Part shown: piece after piece, positions 7,530 to 16,407 of the stretch
Position numbering within the stretch: position 1 is the stretch's first letter
How the letters are laid out: each line of letters begins with the position of its first letter
Assembly: GCF_003635115.1 (NCBI RefSeq)
Contig: NZ_RBXJ01000002.1
Span: forward strand, 186,001-250,000
Length of the DNA stretch: 64,000 bases
Source of the DNA: Microbacterium sp. AG1240
GTDB lineage: Bacteria; Actinomycetota; Actinomycetes; Actinomycetales; Microbacteriaceae
Direction of reading: 5' to 3'
Position numbers and translations under genes: made by a program
Notes under the pieces: model-generated
Seen by the model: only the letters and a program-made list of their open reading frames with translations
What the model was told of the DNA's origin: nothing
Databases searched by the model: none

Positions 7530-8500
7530 TGGCCACGGTGCAGGAGGCCCCCGCCTACAGCGCGCGCGCCGCACGGAAGACGGCCCGCGAGACCCGTCGC
7601 AACGAGGCGGAGGCGCACAAGCGGCTCACCTCGCGGACCGCGACGATCATCGCGATCGTCATCGCGATCTTCTGGACGATCCCGACGTTCGGTCTGTTCG
7701 TCACCTCGTTCCGACCCGGTGCCGACTCGCAGACGTCGGGGTGGTGGACCGTCTTCGTGAACCCCGGGTTCACGCTCGACAACTACTCCGAGGCGCTGAC
7801 GTCGGGGGGCACCGCGCTGACGCTGGGCGACTCGTTCCTCAATTCGCTCGCGATCTCGATCCCCGCCACGATCATCCCGATCTCGATCGCCGCGCTCGCC
7901 GCGTACGCGTTCGCGTGGATCGACTTCAAGGGCAAGAACCTGCTCTTCGTCTTCGTCTTCGCCCTGCAGATCGTGCCCATCCAGATGGCGCTGGTGCCGC
8001 TGCTGTCGCTCTTCTCGCGCGGCCTCGAGATCGGCGGCACGGCCGTCTTCCCGGGTTTCGAGCTGCGGGATGTCGACCACAGCTTCGCGACGGTCTGGAT
8101 CGCGCACGCGATCTTCGCCCTCCCGCTCGCGATCTTCCTGCTGCACAACTTCATCTCGGAGATCCCGACCGAAGTGATCGAAGCGGCGCGTGTCGACGGT
8201 GCCGGCCACGGCCAGATCTTCTTCCGGATGATCCTGCCGCTGGCCATGCCGGCCATCGCCTCGTTCGCGATCTTCCAGTTCCTCTGGGTATGGAACGACC
8301 TGCTCGTCGCGACGATCTTCGCGCCGACATCGTCTCTGCCGCTGACGCAGACGTTGAACTCCCTCTCCGGGTCGTGGGGTGATCGCTGGTACCTGCAGTC
8401 CGCCGGTGCGTTCATCTCGATCATCGTTCCGCTGATCGTGTTCTTCTCGCTGCAGCGCTTCTTCGTCCGGGGTCTGCTCGCCGGCGCGACGAAGGGCTGA
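7529..8500 (+). CDS. Sugar ABC transporter permease (AglG/MalG-like)
   Basis: A 323-residue protein with a charged cytoplasmic N-terminus and six predicted helices. The EAA loop reads EVIEAARVDGAGHGQIFFRMILPLAMP, and the C-terminal end is the typical MalG-type LQRFFVRGLLAGATKG. AAGGAG lies 9 nt before the ATG. It pairs with the upstream permease. No ATP-binding subunit follows, so the importer must borrow a shared ATPase such as an MsiK homologue encoded elsewhere. Confidence 0.88.
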   Translation: MATVQEAPAYSARAARKTARETRRNEAEAHKRLTSRTATIIAIVIAIFWTIPTFGLFVTSFRPGADSQTSGWWTVFVNPGFTLDNYSEALTSGGTALTLGDSFLNSLAISIPATIIPISIAALAAYAFAWIDFKGKNLLFVFVFALQIVPIQMALVPLLSLFSRGLEIGGTAVFPGFELRDVDHSFATVWIAHAIFALPLAIFLLHNFISEIPTEVIEAARVDGAGHGQIFFRMILPLAMPAIASFAIFQFLWVWNDLLVATIFAPTSSLPLTQTLNSLSGSWGDRWYLQSAGAFISIIVPLIVFFSLQRFFVRGLLAGATKG

Positions 8501-8542
8501 CACGGGGCGCGAGGCGGAAGCACTCCTGGATACAGTGTGCCC

Positions 8543-11038
8543 ATGGATGCTTCCGCCTCCCCCTCCTCGCTGGTCGAGGTCGACGTCGAGACCGGTCTGA
8601 CGACGGCGCAGGTCGCCGAGAGGGTGGCGGCGGGCAGGACCAACGCGTATCGCGCGGACTCGAGCCGGAGCGTGGGCAGCATAGTCCGCGCCAACGTGCT
8701 GACACTCTTCAACGCGATCGTGGGCGGCTGCTTCCTCGTGCTGCTGCTGCTGGGCCGCTGGCAGGACGCCCTGTTCGGACTCAGCGCACTGGCGAACGCC
8801 GTGATCGGCTGCGTGCAGGAGTTCCGCGCGAAGGCCGCGCTCGATCGCCTCGCCCTGCTGAACGCCCCGCTGGCCCGTGTGCGTCGCGACGGCGAGGACG
8901 CCGAGATCGCCCCCGACGGGATCGTGCTCGACGACGTGCTCGTGCTCCGTGCCGGCGACCAGGTGCCCGCCGACGCCGTGGTGCTGTCGGAGCGCGCTCT
9001 GCAGATCGACGAGTCGATGCTCACCGGCGAGTCCGACGCGGTCGACAAGCGTGCCGGCGACGAGGCGCTGTCGGGGTCGATCGTCGTGGCGGGGGAGGGC
9101 GCGGCACGAGTGGTGCGCGTCGGAGCGGACTCGTACGCGAACTCGTTCGCTGCCGAGGCCAAGCGCTTCTCGATGGTCTCGAGCGAGCTTCGCACCTCGA
9201 TCAACCGGGTGCTGACCTGGGTCGGTTGGGGGATCGGACCGATCGGCCTGCTCGTGCTCAACGCCCAGATGGTCGCCGCCGGCGGGTGGGTGCAGGCCTG
9301 GGAGAGCGGCGCGTGGACGCAGGCCGTGGTCAACGTGATCGCGGCCCTCACCGCGATGATCCCGCTGGGCCTGGTGCTCATGACCTCGATCGCCTTCGCG
9401 GTCGGCGCGGCCAAGCTCGCGGCGCGTCAGGTGCTGGTGAACGAGCTGCCCGCCGTGGAGGGCCTCGCGCGCGTCGACATCATCTGCCTCGACAAGACGG
9501 GCACCCTCACGGCGGGCGAGATCCGCTTCGACGGTGCGCACCCCGTGACCGAGGTCGTCGGGTGGCGTGATGCGCTCGCCTGGTACGGCGCCGCACCCGA
9601 CGCGAACGCGACGGCGAGATGCCTGCGCGACCCTTTTCCCGAGCCCCGACCCCGCGAGGTGCGGGGCACCGTCCCGTTCTCGTCGGCGCGCAAGTGGAGC
9701 GCGGTCACGCTCGACGGCGCCGCCGATGCCGGGGGCGGAACGTGGGTGCTGGGGGCTCCCGAGATGGTGTTCCCGGATGCGGCGACCGACACCACGACGC
9801 CGCTGGGCTCCCTCTCGGTGACGCTGTCGTCGTCGGGGATGAGAACGCTGGTGCTCGCGCACTCGCCGGTTGCACTCTCGGACGACGACATGGAGGCCGA
9901 ACGCCTTCCGGGCGCGGTCCAGCCCGTCGCGGTGCTCACCTTCCGCGAGGAGGTGCGGCCCGATGCCGCCCAGACGCTGGCCTATTTCCGGCGGCAGGGG
10001 GTCAGCATCCGGATCATCTCGGGTGACAACCCGCGCACGGTCGCCGCGATCGCCCGCGAGCTGGGCGTCGATGCGGGGGAGGGCGTCGACGCGCGCACTC
10101 TGCCCGACGACGAAGCGGCGCTCGGCGAGGTGCTGGAGAAGAACATCGTCTTCGGCCGAGTGACCCCCGATCAGAAGAAGCGGATCGTTCTGGCCCTCCA
10201 GGCCCGCGGGCACACGGTGGCCATGACCGGGGACGGTGTGAACGACGCCCTCGCGATCAAGACCGCCGACATCGGTATCGCGATGAACTCGGGAGCCGCA
10301 GCGACGAAGGCGGTCGCGCGCCTCGTTCTGCTGGACAGCCAGTTCTCCCACCTCCCCGACGTCGTCGCCGAGGGGCGGCAGGTGATCGCGAACATCGAGC
10401 GCGTATCGATGCTGTTCCTGACGAAGACCGCCTACGCCACGACGCTGGCGATCCTCTGCGGGGCGCTCGTGATGGAGTTCCCGTTCCTGCCTCGTCAGCT
10501 GTCGATCACCGACGGTCTGACGATCGGCATCCCCGCCTTCTTCCTCGCCCTCATGCCGAACGCGCAGCGCTACGTGCCCGGCTTCCTCCGACGCTCGTTG
10601 ACGTTCGCGATCCCCTCCGGTGTGCTCATCGCGGTGGCGTTGACCGTCTACGCCCGGATCGCGGCCGGGATGGGGGTGGCGCAGCCCCAACTGCGCACCG
10701 GTGCGACGATCATCCTCGCGGTGATCGGCATCTGGGTGCTCGCGGTGCTCGCGCGCCCCATCGATCGTTGGAAGGGGCTCGTCATCGGGGCGATGTTCGT
10801 CGCGCTCCTCGGCATCTTCACGATTCCGCTGTCGACCGGCTTCTTCCAGCTGATCGATCCCGGTGAGGATGCGGCGTACCTGGTCGCCGGCATCACCGTG
10901 CTGACGATCGGCGGGATCGAGATCGTGCGGGCCGTCCACCGCCGCTTCGTCGTGCGGGCGCTGGGGGAGAACCCCTTCGCCGAGCTCAGCGGCGGAACCA
11001 ACGACTTCCCGGCGGCGCCCACAGCGTCGCGACGATGA
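8543..11038 (+). CDS. P-type cation ATPase, CtpE-like (probable Ca2+ transporter)
   Basis: An 831-residue P-type ATPase. The actuator motif LTGES, the phosphorylation motif DKTGT with Asp at about residue 317, and the hinge GDGVNDALAIKTADIGIAM are all present. The C-terminal part (LPRQLSITDGLTIGIPAFFLALMPN) matches the CtpE group, which in mycobacteria moves Ca2+. There is no heavy-metal CPC motif in the membrane part and no N-terminal CxxC domain, so copper or cadmium export is unlikely. TACAGT ends 6 nt before the ATG, suggesting a leaderless mRNA. The 3' end overlaps the convergent gene by 53 nt. Ion specificity is inferred from family resemblance. Confidence 0.85.
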   Translation: MDASASPSSLVEVDVETGLTTAQVAERVAAGRTNAYRADSSRSVGSIVRANVLTLFNAIVGGCFLVLLLLGRWQDALFGLSALANAVIGCVQEFRAKAALDRLALLNAPLARVRRDGEDAEIAPDGIVLDDVLVLRAGDQVPADAVVLSERALQIDESMLTGESDAVDKRAGDEALSGSIVVAGEGAARVVRVGADSYANSFAAEAKRFSMVSSELRTSINRVLTWVGWGIGPIGLLVLNAQMVAAGGWVQAWESGAWTQAVVNVIAALTAMIPLGLVLMTSIAFAVGAAKLAARQVLVNELPAVEGLARVDIICLDKTGTLTAGEIRFDGAHPVTEVVGWRDALAWYGAAPDANATARCLRDPFPEPRPREVRGTVPFSSARKWSAVTLDGAADAGGGTWVLGAPEMVFPDAATDTTTPLGSLSVTLSSSGMRTLVLAHSPVALSDDDMEAERLPGAVQPVAVLTFREEVRPDAAQTLAYFRRQGVSIRIISGDNPRTVAAIARELGVDAGEGVDARTLPDDEAALGEVLEKNIVFGRVTPDQKKRIVLALQARGHTVAMTGDGVNDALAIKTADIGIAMNSGAAATKAVARLVLLDSQFSHLPDVVAEGRQVIANIERVSMLFLTKTAYATTLAILCGALVMEFPFLPRQLSITDGLTIGIPAFFLALMPNAQRYVPGFLRRSLTFAIPSGVLIAVALTVYARIAAGMGVAQPQLRTGATIILAVIGIWVLAVLARPIDRWKGLVIGAMFVALLGIFTIPLSTGFFQLIDPGEDAAYLVAGITVLTIGGIEIVRAVHRRFVVRALGENPFAELSGGTNDFPAAPTASRR

Positions 11039-11390
11039 ACACGTCGATCACGATCTGGACGAGCGTCACTGGATCCCACGATGTCGTCGCGACCGCGACG
11101 ACGTGCAGCACGAACTGCACCGCGAGGTAGACGGTCACCGCGAGGCGCGCGAGGCGGCGCCCGCGGCCCACGGCCGACGCGACGGCCAGCGTCAGCAGGC
11201 CGAAGAGGATGATCCCGGATCCGAGGAGGGAGACGGCGAGCACCTCGTCGTCGGGCACCTGGTAGCGGCCGAGAAGCACGAGGAGGCCGAGGGCGGTGTT
11301 GGACAGCCCGCTGAGATAGACCAGCACGAGCACGATCGTGACCAGGACGGGACGCCGCGTGCGCGCGGGGGTCGCCGCATCCGTCGTCAT
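10986..11390 (-). CDS. Small four-helix membrane protein
   Basis: A 134-residue protein with about four hydrophobic helices (VLVTIVLVLVYLSGL, AVSLLGSGIILFGLLTLAV, RLAVTVYLAVQFVLHVV, LVQIVIDVFIVATLW) and short Arg-rich loops. I do not recognise the family with certainty. Its last 53 nt overlap the 3' end of the P-type ATPase on the other strand. TACAGT ends 6 nt before the ATG, so it is probably leaderless. Confidence 0.7.
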   Translation of the reverse strand: MTTDAATPARTRRPVLVTIVLVLVYLSGLSNTALGLLVLLGRYQVPDDEVLAVSLLGSGIILFGLLTLAVASAVGRGRRLARLAVTVYLAVQFVLHVVAVATTSWDPVTLVQIVIDVFIVATLWAPPGSRWFRR

Positions 11391-11433
11391 GCGATCACTG
11401 TAGCGCCGGGGCCGGTCGATCGCGTCGGCGCGG

Positions 11434-12099
11434 TCAGGCGGTGCAGCCCAGCCGCGTCTGCATCGATCGCATCGCGTCGATCTCGGCGGACTGCCCGGTG
11501 ATGATCGACTGCGCGACGGTCAGCACCCGCGGCTCCTGACCCAGCTCGACCACCGCCTGGGCCATCGGGATCGCTCCCTGGTGGTGGCGGATCATCAACT
11601 CGAGGAAGAGGCAGTCCGCCTCGGAGCCGGTGGCCGCTTCGAGCTCGGCGAGCTGCGCGTCGGTGGCCATGCCCATCTCGTCGCGGAGTTCCTGCTCCGT
11701 CGCGGTGGCGGGGTCGTGCTGATGGGCCGACGAGTCGGACATCCACGACATCAGGGGGCCGCCCGTCTGCGAGAGGCCCCATTCCACGAGCCAGCCGAAC
11801 ATCTCGCCGCGCTGACCCGCCTGCGCGGTCGCGATGTCGTGCGACAGGATGCGCAACTCGTCGTCGGAGGTCTTGCGGTAGATCTCCATCGCCATGCGCA
11901 CCGCCTGCTCGTGATGCACCTGCATGTCGCGGGCGAAGCCCGCCTCGGCCGACACCGTCGAGGGGCGCGCGGGCGCGGCGGTCGCCCCGAACGCGGTGAA
12001 CCGGCCGAGAGCGAAGGCGACTGCCACGATCGCCAGCACCGCGACCGCGACGAGGACCCACCGCGTCGCGGGGCGGGGAGTCCTCGCCTCGTCGGTCAC
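11434..12099 (-). CDS. DUF305 extracytoplasmic protein
   Basis: A 221-residue protein with one N-terminal membrane anchor (WVLVAVAVLAIVAVAFALG) and a DUF305 domain. The domain carries the two characteristic His pairs, DMQVHHEQAVRMA and LMIRHHQGAIPMA, plus Met- and His-rich stretches. DUF305 is a ferritin-like helical bundle; a cyanobacterial member (CopM) binds copper, so a metal-binding role outside the membrane is plausible. The GTG start lies 1 nt beyond the stop of the upstream DUF3105 gene, so translation is coupled. Confidence 0.85.
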   Translation of the reverse strand: MTDEARTPRPATRWVLVAVAVLAIVAVAFALGRFTAFGATAAPARPSTVSAEAGFARDMQVHHEQAVRMAMEIYRKTSDDELRILSHDIATAQAGQRGEMFGWLVEWGLSQTGGPLMSWMSDSSAHQHDPATATEQELRDEMGMATDAQLAELEAATGSEADCLFLELMIRHHQGAIPMAQAVVELGQEPRVLTVAQSIITGQSAEIDAMRSMQTRLGCTA

Positions 12100-12100
12100 G

Positions 12101-12805
12101 TCAGAGCTTGCCGGGGCCGTCGATCGCGCCCGAGCACACGGCGTTGGGCTCGGGGGCGTTCTGGCTGCGCCAGTACTCGGTGAAGAACTGCTCGATGCGC
12201 GGGTCGTCGGCCGAGTCGAGCTTGAGCTGGTGGTTCCAGGCGCTCAGCACGATGGGGGAGTCCAGACCCTCGTAGGGAGAGAGGAGCATGTAGGTCGCCG
12301 GGAGCTTCGACTTCAGGGTCGCGAGCTCTTCATCGCTGACCGCGTCGGCGTCGTAGGTCACCCAGACGGCGCCGTGCTCCATCGCGTGGACGGCGTTCTC
12401 GTTCGCCTGGGGCTCGGTGTAGACGCCGCAGTTGAGCCAGACGGCGTTGTGCGGGCCTCCGGCGGGCGGGGTCTGCTCGTAGGTGACGGCACCCTCGACG
12501 TGGTTGTTGGGGAGGTCGAAGGTCTCGACGCCCTCGATCTCGGTGCCCGAGGCGTTGGCGCCCGGGTAGGTCGGGGCCGGCTGCGGGGCGAAGATGAACG
12601 ACGCGGCGACGAGGGCCACGATCGCGAGCCCGGCGGTACCGCCGACGACCCACCACAGCAGCTTGCTGCGGCGGCGCTTGGCGAGCTGACGCTGGTACTC
12701 GGCCAGCTTCTCCTGGCGCTTCTGCTCGCGCTGCTGCTTGACCGTCTGGTTGATCTGAGACTGCGTGGCGGGGTTGCCGCTGGTGCGGCGATTCTCGGAA
12801 GACAT
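12101..12805 (-). CDS. DUF3105 membrane-anchored protein
   Basis: A 234-residue protein. It has a cytoplasmic Gln/Lys/Arg-rich stretch that should be helical (QREQKRQEKLAEYQRQLAKR), one membrane helix (LLWWVVGGTAGLAIVALVAASF) and an outside DUF3105 domain. This contains HVEGAVTYEQTPPAGGPHN, the conserved LNCGVY Cys and HAMEHGAVWVTYD. I prefer the ATG at 12805 over an in-frame start at 12868, as the extra 21 residues look non-coding. It is the first gene of a two-gene operon with DUF305. Biochemical function is unknown. Confidence 0.82.
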   Translation of the reverse strand: MSSENRRTSGNPATQSQINQTVKQQREQKRQEKLAEYQRQLAKRRRSKLLWWVVGGTAGLAIVALVAASFIFAPQPAPTYPGANASGTEIEGVETFDLPNNHVEGAVTYEQTPPAGGPHNAVWLNCGVYTEPQANENAVHAMEHGAVWVTYDADAVSDEELATLKSKLPATYMLLSPYEGLDSPIVLSAWNHQLKLDSADDPRIEQFFTEYWRSQNAPEPNAVCSGAIDGPGKL

Positions 12806-12947
12806 GTGCGTGGTGTGGGCGCTTCTGCTCGGGGGCGAGGACCGTCGGAGGAAGTCCGACGGTTTCACCCTATGCGGGAGAATGCGTTCGAGACTGAGAA
12901 TGCTCTCGAACGGTCATGAATGACACGGTGCGCAGACCGGATCGGTT

Positions 12948-12982
12948 CGATATCATCGATATCACACGACCGAATCGATTCG
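12948..12982. promoter_or_regulatory. Cluster of palindromes before the Bcr-type MFS gene
   Basis: Within a locally A+T-rich patch, GATAT-CATCG-ATATC (12949-12963) is an inverted repeat and CGAATCGATTCG (12971-12982) is a perfect 12-nt palindrome. They lie about 90-125 nt before the MFS start at 13074 and could be regulator sites. The rest of 12806-13073 shows nothing clear. Confidence 0.4.
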
Positions 12983-13073
12983 ATCCCTCGAGGTCGAACA
13001 CGGTGGTCGAACCGTCCCCCCTCCTTCGCCCGGCGCGCCCGGGTATTCGCCGACGTCCTGAAACGAAGACTTC

Positions 13074-14414
13074 TTGCTCGACACCGCTTCCACTCCCGTC
13101 GTTCCCGACCGCGCACCGGCGGGTTCGCCCGCCACGACCGGTGCCATCCGCACCCTCGGGTCGAATCCGGCGACCGCGCCGATCATGCTGCACCCGGGCG
13201 ACGCGATCCCGGCGCGACGCCGCATCGTCTTCATCGTGCTTCTGGGTGCGCTGACGGCCCTCGGCCCCTTCACGATCGACATGTATCTGCCGGCCTTCCC
13301 GATCCTGCGGGAGGACTTCCAGACGACGGAGGCCGCCATCCAGCTGACGCTGGCCGGCACCATGATCGGCTTCGCGCTGGGCCAGTTGATCGTCGGTCCG
13401 CTCAGCGACAAGGTGGGGCGCCGCATCCCGCTGCTCATCGTGACCGGCCTGCACGTCGTCGCGAGTGTGCTGGCCGCGCTCGCCCCCAGCCTCGAGCTTC
13501 TCGGAGCCGCCCGCGTGCTCATGGGCATGGGGGCAGCCGCCGGCGGCGTCGTCGCGATGGCCATCGTGCGCGACCTCTTCGGGGGCAAGCGGCTCGTGGT
13601 CGTGCTGTCGCGCCTCGCGCTCATCACGGGCGTCGCGCCCGTGATCGCGCCGTTGGTCGGCTCGGCCCTTCTCGAGATCATGCCCTGGCGCGGTCTGTTC
13701 ATCGTGCTCGCCGCGTACGGCGCGCTCATGCTCGCGTGCGCCCTGTTCCTCATCTTCGAGACGCTTCCGCCCGCCCGCCGTCAGGACCGCGGCGCGACCA
13801 CCGTGATGCAGCGCTACCGCAGCGTCTTCAGCGACCGTGTCTTCGTCGGCGTGCTGGTGATCGGCGGCATGAGCTTCAGCGGACTGTTCTCGTACCTGTC
13901 GGCGTCGTCGTTCCTCTTCCAGGGCACGTACGGGTTCAACGCGCAGATGTACGGCGTGCTCTTCGCGGTCAACTCCGTCGGCCTCGTCATCGGCAACCAG
14001 ATCGCCGCCCGCCTCGCCGCGCGCTTCGGGCCGCAGTGGGTGCTCGCCTTCTCGACGTCGGTGCTCATCCTGGCCTCGGGGGCGATCATCGTCGCCGATC
14101 AACTGGGCCTGGGGCTGTGGGGCACGGTCATCCCGCTGTTCGTCTTCATGAGCGCGTGCGGGTTCACGTTCCCCTGCGTGCAGGTGCTCGCTCTCGACCG
14201 GCACGGGAAGGCCGCCGGCACCGCCGCATCCGTGCTCGGAGCCGTCAATTTCGGCGTCGCCGGCCTCGTCTCGCCGCTCGTGGGATGGCTCTCGGGTTCG
14301 GCGGGGATCACGGCGACGTCGATGGCGGTCGTGATGTTCGGCTGCGCCCTCATCGGCGCCGCGTCGCTGTGGTTCATCGTGCGACCCAGGAGCGTCGCGC
14401 AGCTGACCCCCTGA
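13074..14414 (+). CDS. Bcr/CflA-type MFS multidrug transporter
   Basis: A 446-residue 12-helix major facilitator of the DHA1 Bcr/CflA group. Typical motifs are ALTALGPFTIDMYLPAFP in helix 1, LIVGPLSDKVGRRIPLL (motif A) after helix 2, and the antiporter-like GVAPVIAPLVGSAL in helix 5. The first ~45 residues are a polar Ala/Pro tail. The start is uncertain: TTG 13074 has only a weak GAAGA upstream, and an ATG at 13185 would still leave all helices. It probably exports a drug or metabolite by proton antiport. Confidence 0.83.
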   Translation: MLDTASTPVVPDRAPAGSPATTGAIRTLGSNPATAPIMLHPGDAIPARRRIVFIVLLGALTALGPFTIDMYLPAFPILREDFQTTEAAIQLTLAGTMIGFALGQLIVGPLSDKVGRRIPLLIVTGLHVVASVLAALAPSLELLGAARVLMGMGAAAGGVVAMAIVRDLFGGKRLVVVLSRLALITGVAPVIAPLVGSALLEIMPWRGLFIVLAAYGALMLACALFLIFETLPPARRQDRGATTVMQRYRSVFSDRVFVGVLVIGGMSFSGLFSYLSASSFLFQGTYGFNAQMYGVLFAVNSVGLVIGNQIAARLAARFGPQWVLAFSTSVLILASGAIIVADQLGLGLWGTVIPLFVFMSACGFTFPCVQVLALDRHGKAAGTAASVLGAVNFGVAGLVSPLVGWLSGSAGITATSMAVVMFGCALIGAASLWFIVRPRSVAQLTP

Positions 14415-14495
14415 GCCTTCCGCCGAGCGGTCGGTCGTCGGCGCCGGTCCGCGTGCACCACCCGGGGGCGGCGGTCACGGCGCTACGCTGACCGC

Positions 14496-16373
14496 ATGAG
14501 TGACCCCACGGCGGAGGCGGAACTGGCGCGACTGCGCGCGGAGGCGGAGCTCGCGGAGGCGCGGCTGCAGGCCGCCCAGGCGCGCGCCGCGCTCGCCGCG
14601 GCGGAGGCGTCGCACGCGGGGGCGGCACCCGCACCCGAGGCGACGGCACCGGAGGCGACGGCACCGGATGCTGCGGCACCGGATGCTGCGGTCCCCCGTG
14701 ATTCGACCCCGGGTCCCGCCGCATCCGGCCCGCTGAGCACCGACGAGGTCGCCGCGCTCACCGAGGCGTACGCGTTCGACGGCCCCGCGCTCGACCTCGG
14801 CGCGCTCGTCAACGGCGAGGCTGTCGCGTCGGCGCAGGTGCGCATCCCGCTGGCCATGACGAACCGTCACGGTCTCGTCGCCGGGGCGACCGGCACCGGC
14901 AAGACCCGCACGTTGCAGCTGCTCGCCGAGCAGCTCTCGGCGCACGGGGTCGCGGTGTTCGCCGCCGACATCAAGGGCGACCTGTCGGGGGTGGCGACCC
15001 CGGGTGAGCCGAGCGAGAAGCTGCTCGCCCGCACCGCCGGGATCGGGCAGGACTGGACCGCCGGGGCCTCGCCGACGGAGTACTTCGCCCTCGGCGGGTC
15101 GGCGGCCGGATCGGGGGCGAGCCGGGGCGTGCCCATCCGCGCGACCGTCTCGGGCTTCGGCCCGCTGCTCCTGGCCAAGGTGCTCGGACTCAACGCCACG
15201 CAGGAGTCGAGCCTCGGCCTGGTGTTCCACTACGCCGACCGCGAGGGGCTCGCGCTGGTCGATCTGTCCGACCTCCGCGCGGTGCTGACCTTCCTCACGA
15301 GCGATGAGGGGAAGGCCGAGCTCAAGGAGCTGGGCGGACTGTCGTCAGCGACGGCGGGCGTGATCCTGCGAGAGCTGATCACCTTCGCCGACGCCGGCGC
15401 CGATGTCTTCTTCGGTGAGCCCGAGTTCGACGTGTCCGATCTGCTGCGCACCGCGCCGGACGGCCGCGGGGTGATCAGCCTGCTCGAGGTGCCCGGGGTC
15501 GCCGATCAGCCGACGCTGTTCTCGACGTTCCTCATGTACCTCCTCGCCGAACTGTTCGAGGTGCTGCCCGAGGTCGGCGACCTCGACAAGCCCAAGCTCG
15601 TGTTCTTCTTCGACGAGGCGCACCTGCTCTTCCGCGACGCCTCCAAGGACTTCGTCGCCGCGATCACGCAGACCGTGCGGCTCATCCGCTCCAAGGGCGT
15701 CGGGGTGTTCTTCGTCACCCAGACGCCGAAGGACGTGCCGGGCGACGTGCTCGCTCAGCTCGGATCGCGCGTGCAGCACGCGTTGCGCGCCTTCACCCCC
15801 GATGATGCCCGAGCGCTGCGGTCATCGGTCCGCACCTACCCGACGTCGGGGTACGACCTCGAACGCGTGCTGCAGGAGCTCGGGACCGGCGAGGCGATCG
15901 TCACGGTGATGGGCGAGAAGGGTGCTCCGACGCCCGTCGCGTGGACGCGGCTGCGCGCCCCGCGCGGACTGATGTCGCCGACACCGGCAGCCGCCGTCGA
16001 GGCGGCGGTCGCCGCATCCGCGCTTCTCCCGGCCTACGGCACCTCGATCGACCGGGAGTCGGCCCGCGAGATCCTCACCGCGCGCATGAACGCCGCGCAC
16101 GAGGCCTTCGCCGCCGAGGAGGCGGCGAAGGAGAAGGCGAAGCTCGACGCGGAGTACGCGAAGCAGCAGGCGGCGATCGACAAGGCCCGCGCGGCCGCCG
16201 ACAAGAAGGCGCAGCAGGAGTACGAGCGGTTGCTGCGGCGGACGGCGGGGTCGACCCGCACCACTTCGCGCCGCGCCCCGAAGACCCCGATGGAGCAGAT
16301 CCTCGGCTCGAGATCGGCCGACACCCTGCTCACGGGCGTCATCCGCGGACTGTTCGGCACCGGCCGGCGGTAG
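14496..16373 (+). CDS. HerA-like ATPase, DUF853 (YjgR) family
   Basis: A 625-residue FtsK/HerA-class ATPase. Walker A is GATGTGKT at about residues 130-137 and Walker B is VFFFDEAH near residue 370. Most of DUF853 lies between them and around VFFVTQTPKDVPGDVLAQLG. The N-terminus is a predicted helix rich in Ala/Glu/Arg followed by short repeats (EATAPEATAPDAAAPDAA). A second charged helix (AAKEKAKLDAEYAKQQ) precedes the end. The family is widespread, may translocate DNA, and has no settled role. TACGCT ends 6 nt before the ATG, so it is probably leaderless. Confidence 0.85.
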   Translation: MSDPTAEAELARLRAEAELAEARLQAAQARAALAAAEASHAGAAPAPEATAPEATAPDAAAPDAAVPRDSTPGPAASGPLSTDEVAALTEAYAFDGPALDLGALVNGEAVASAQVRIPLAMTNRHGLVAGATGTGKTRTLQLLAEQLSAHGVAVFAADIKGDLSGVATPGEPSEKLLARTAGIGQDWTAGASPTEYFALGGSAAGSGASRGVPIRATVSGFGPLLLAKVLGLNATQESSLGLVFHYADREGLALVDLSDLRAVLTFLTSDEGKAELKELGGLSSATAGVILRELITFADAGADVFFGEPEFDVSDLLRTAPDGRGVISLLEVPGVADQPTLFSTFLMYLLAELFEVLPEVGDLDKPKLVFFFDEAHLLFRDASKDFVAAITQTVRLIRSKGVGVFFVTQTPKDVPGDVLAQLGSRVQHALRAFTPDDARALRSSVRTYPTSGYDLERVLQELGTGEAIVTVMGEKGAPTPVAWTRLRAPRGLMSPTPAAAVEAAVAASALLPAYGTSIDRESAREILTARMNAAHEAFAAEEAAKEKAKLDAEYAKQQAAIDKARAAADKKAQQEYERLLRRTAGSTRTTSRRAPKTPMEQILGSRSADTLLTGVIRGLFGTGRR

Positions 16374-16400
16374 GCACCGGTCGGCGACACCGACCGGTGC
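16374..16400. terminator. Bidirectional terminator between convergent genes
   Basis: Perfect 11-bp stem GCACCGGTCGG (16374-16384) with CCGACCGGTGC (16390-16400), loop CGACA. It fills the 34-nt gap between the stop codons of the HerA-like gene and the minus-strand MFS gene. Confidence 0.75.
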
Positions 16401-16407
16401 CGCACCG

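Noticed and set aside
4653..7574. 973-codon open frame on the minus strand
   Set aside because: It is the shadow of the sugar importer genes: composition is Asp/Arg/His/Gly-rich, with no domain, and the plus-strand genes are certain.
7499..10939. 1146-codon open frame on the minus strand
   Set aside because: Antisense shadow of the permease and P-type ATPase genes, caused by G+C bias at third codon positions.
14641..14700. Minisatellite in the HerA-like gene
   Set aside because: Only two or three imperfect copies of a 12-15 nt Ala/Pro/Asp unit; best seen as a flexible linker.
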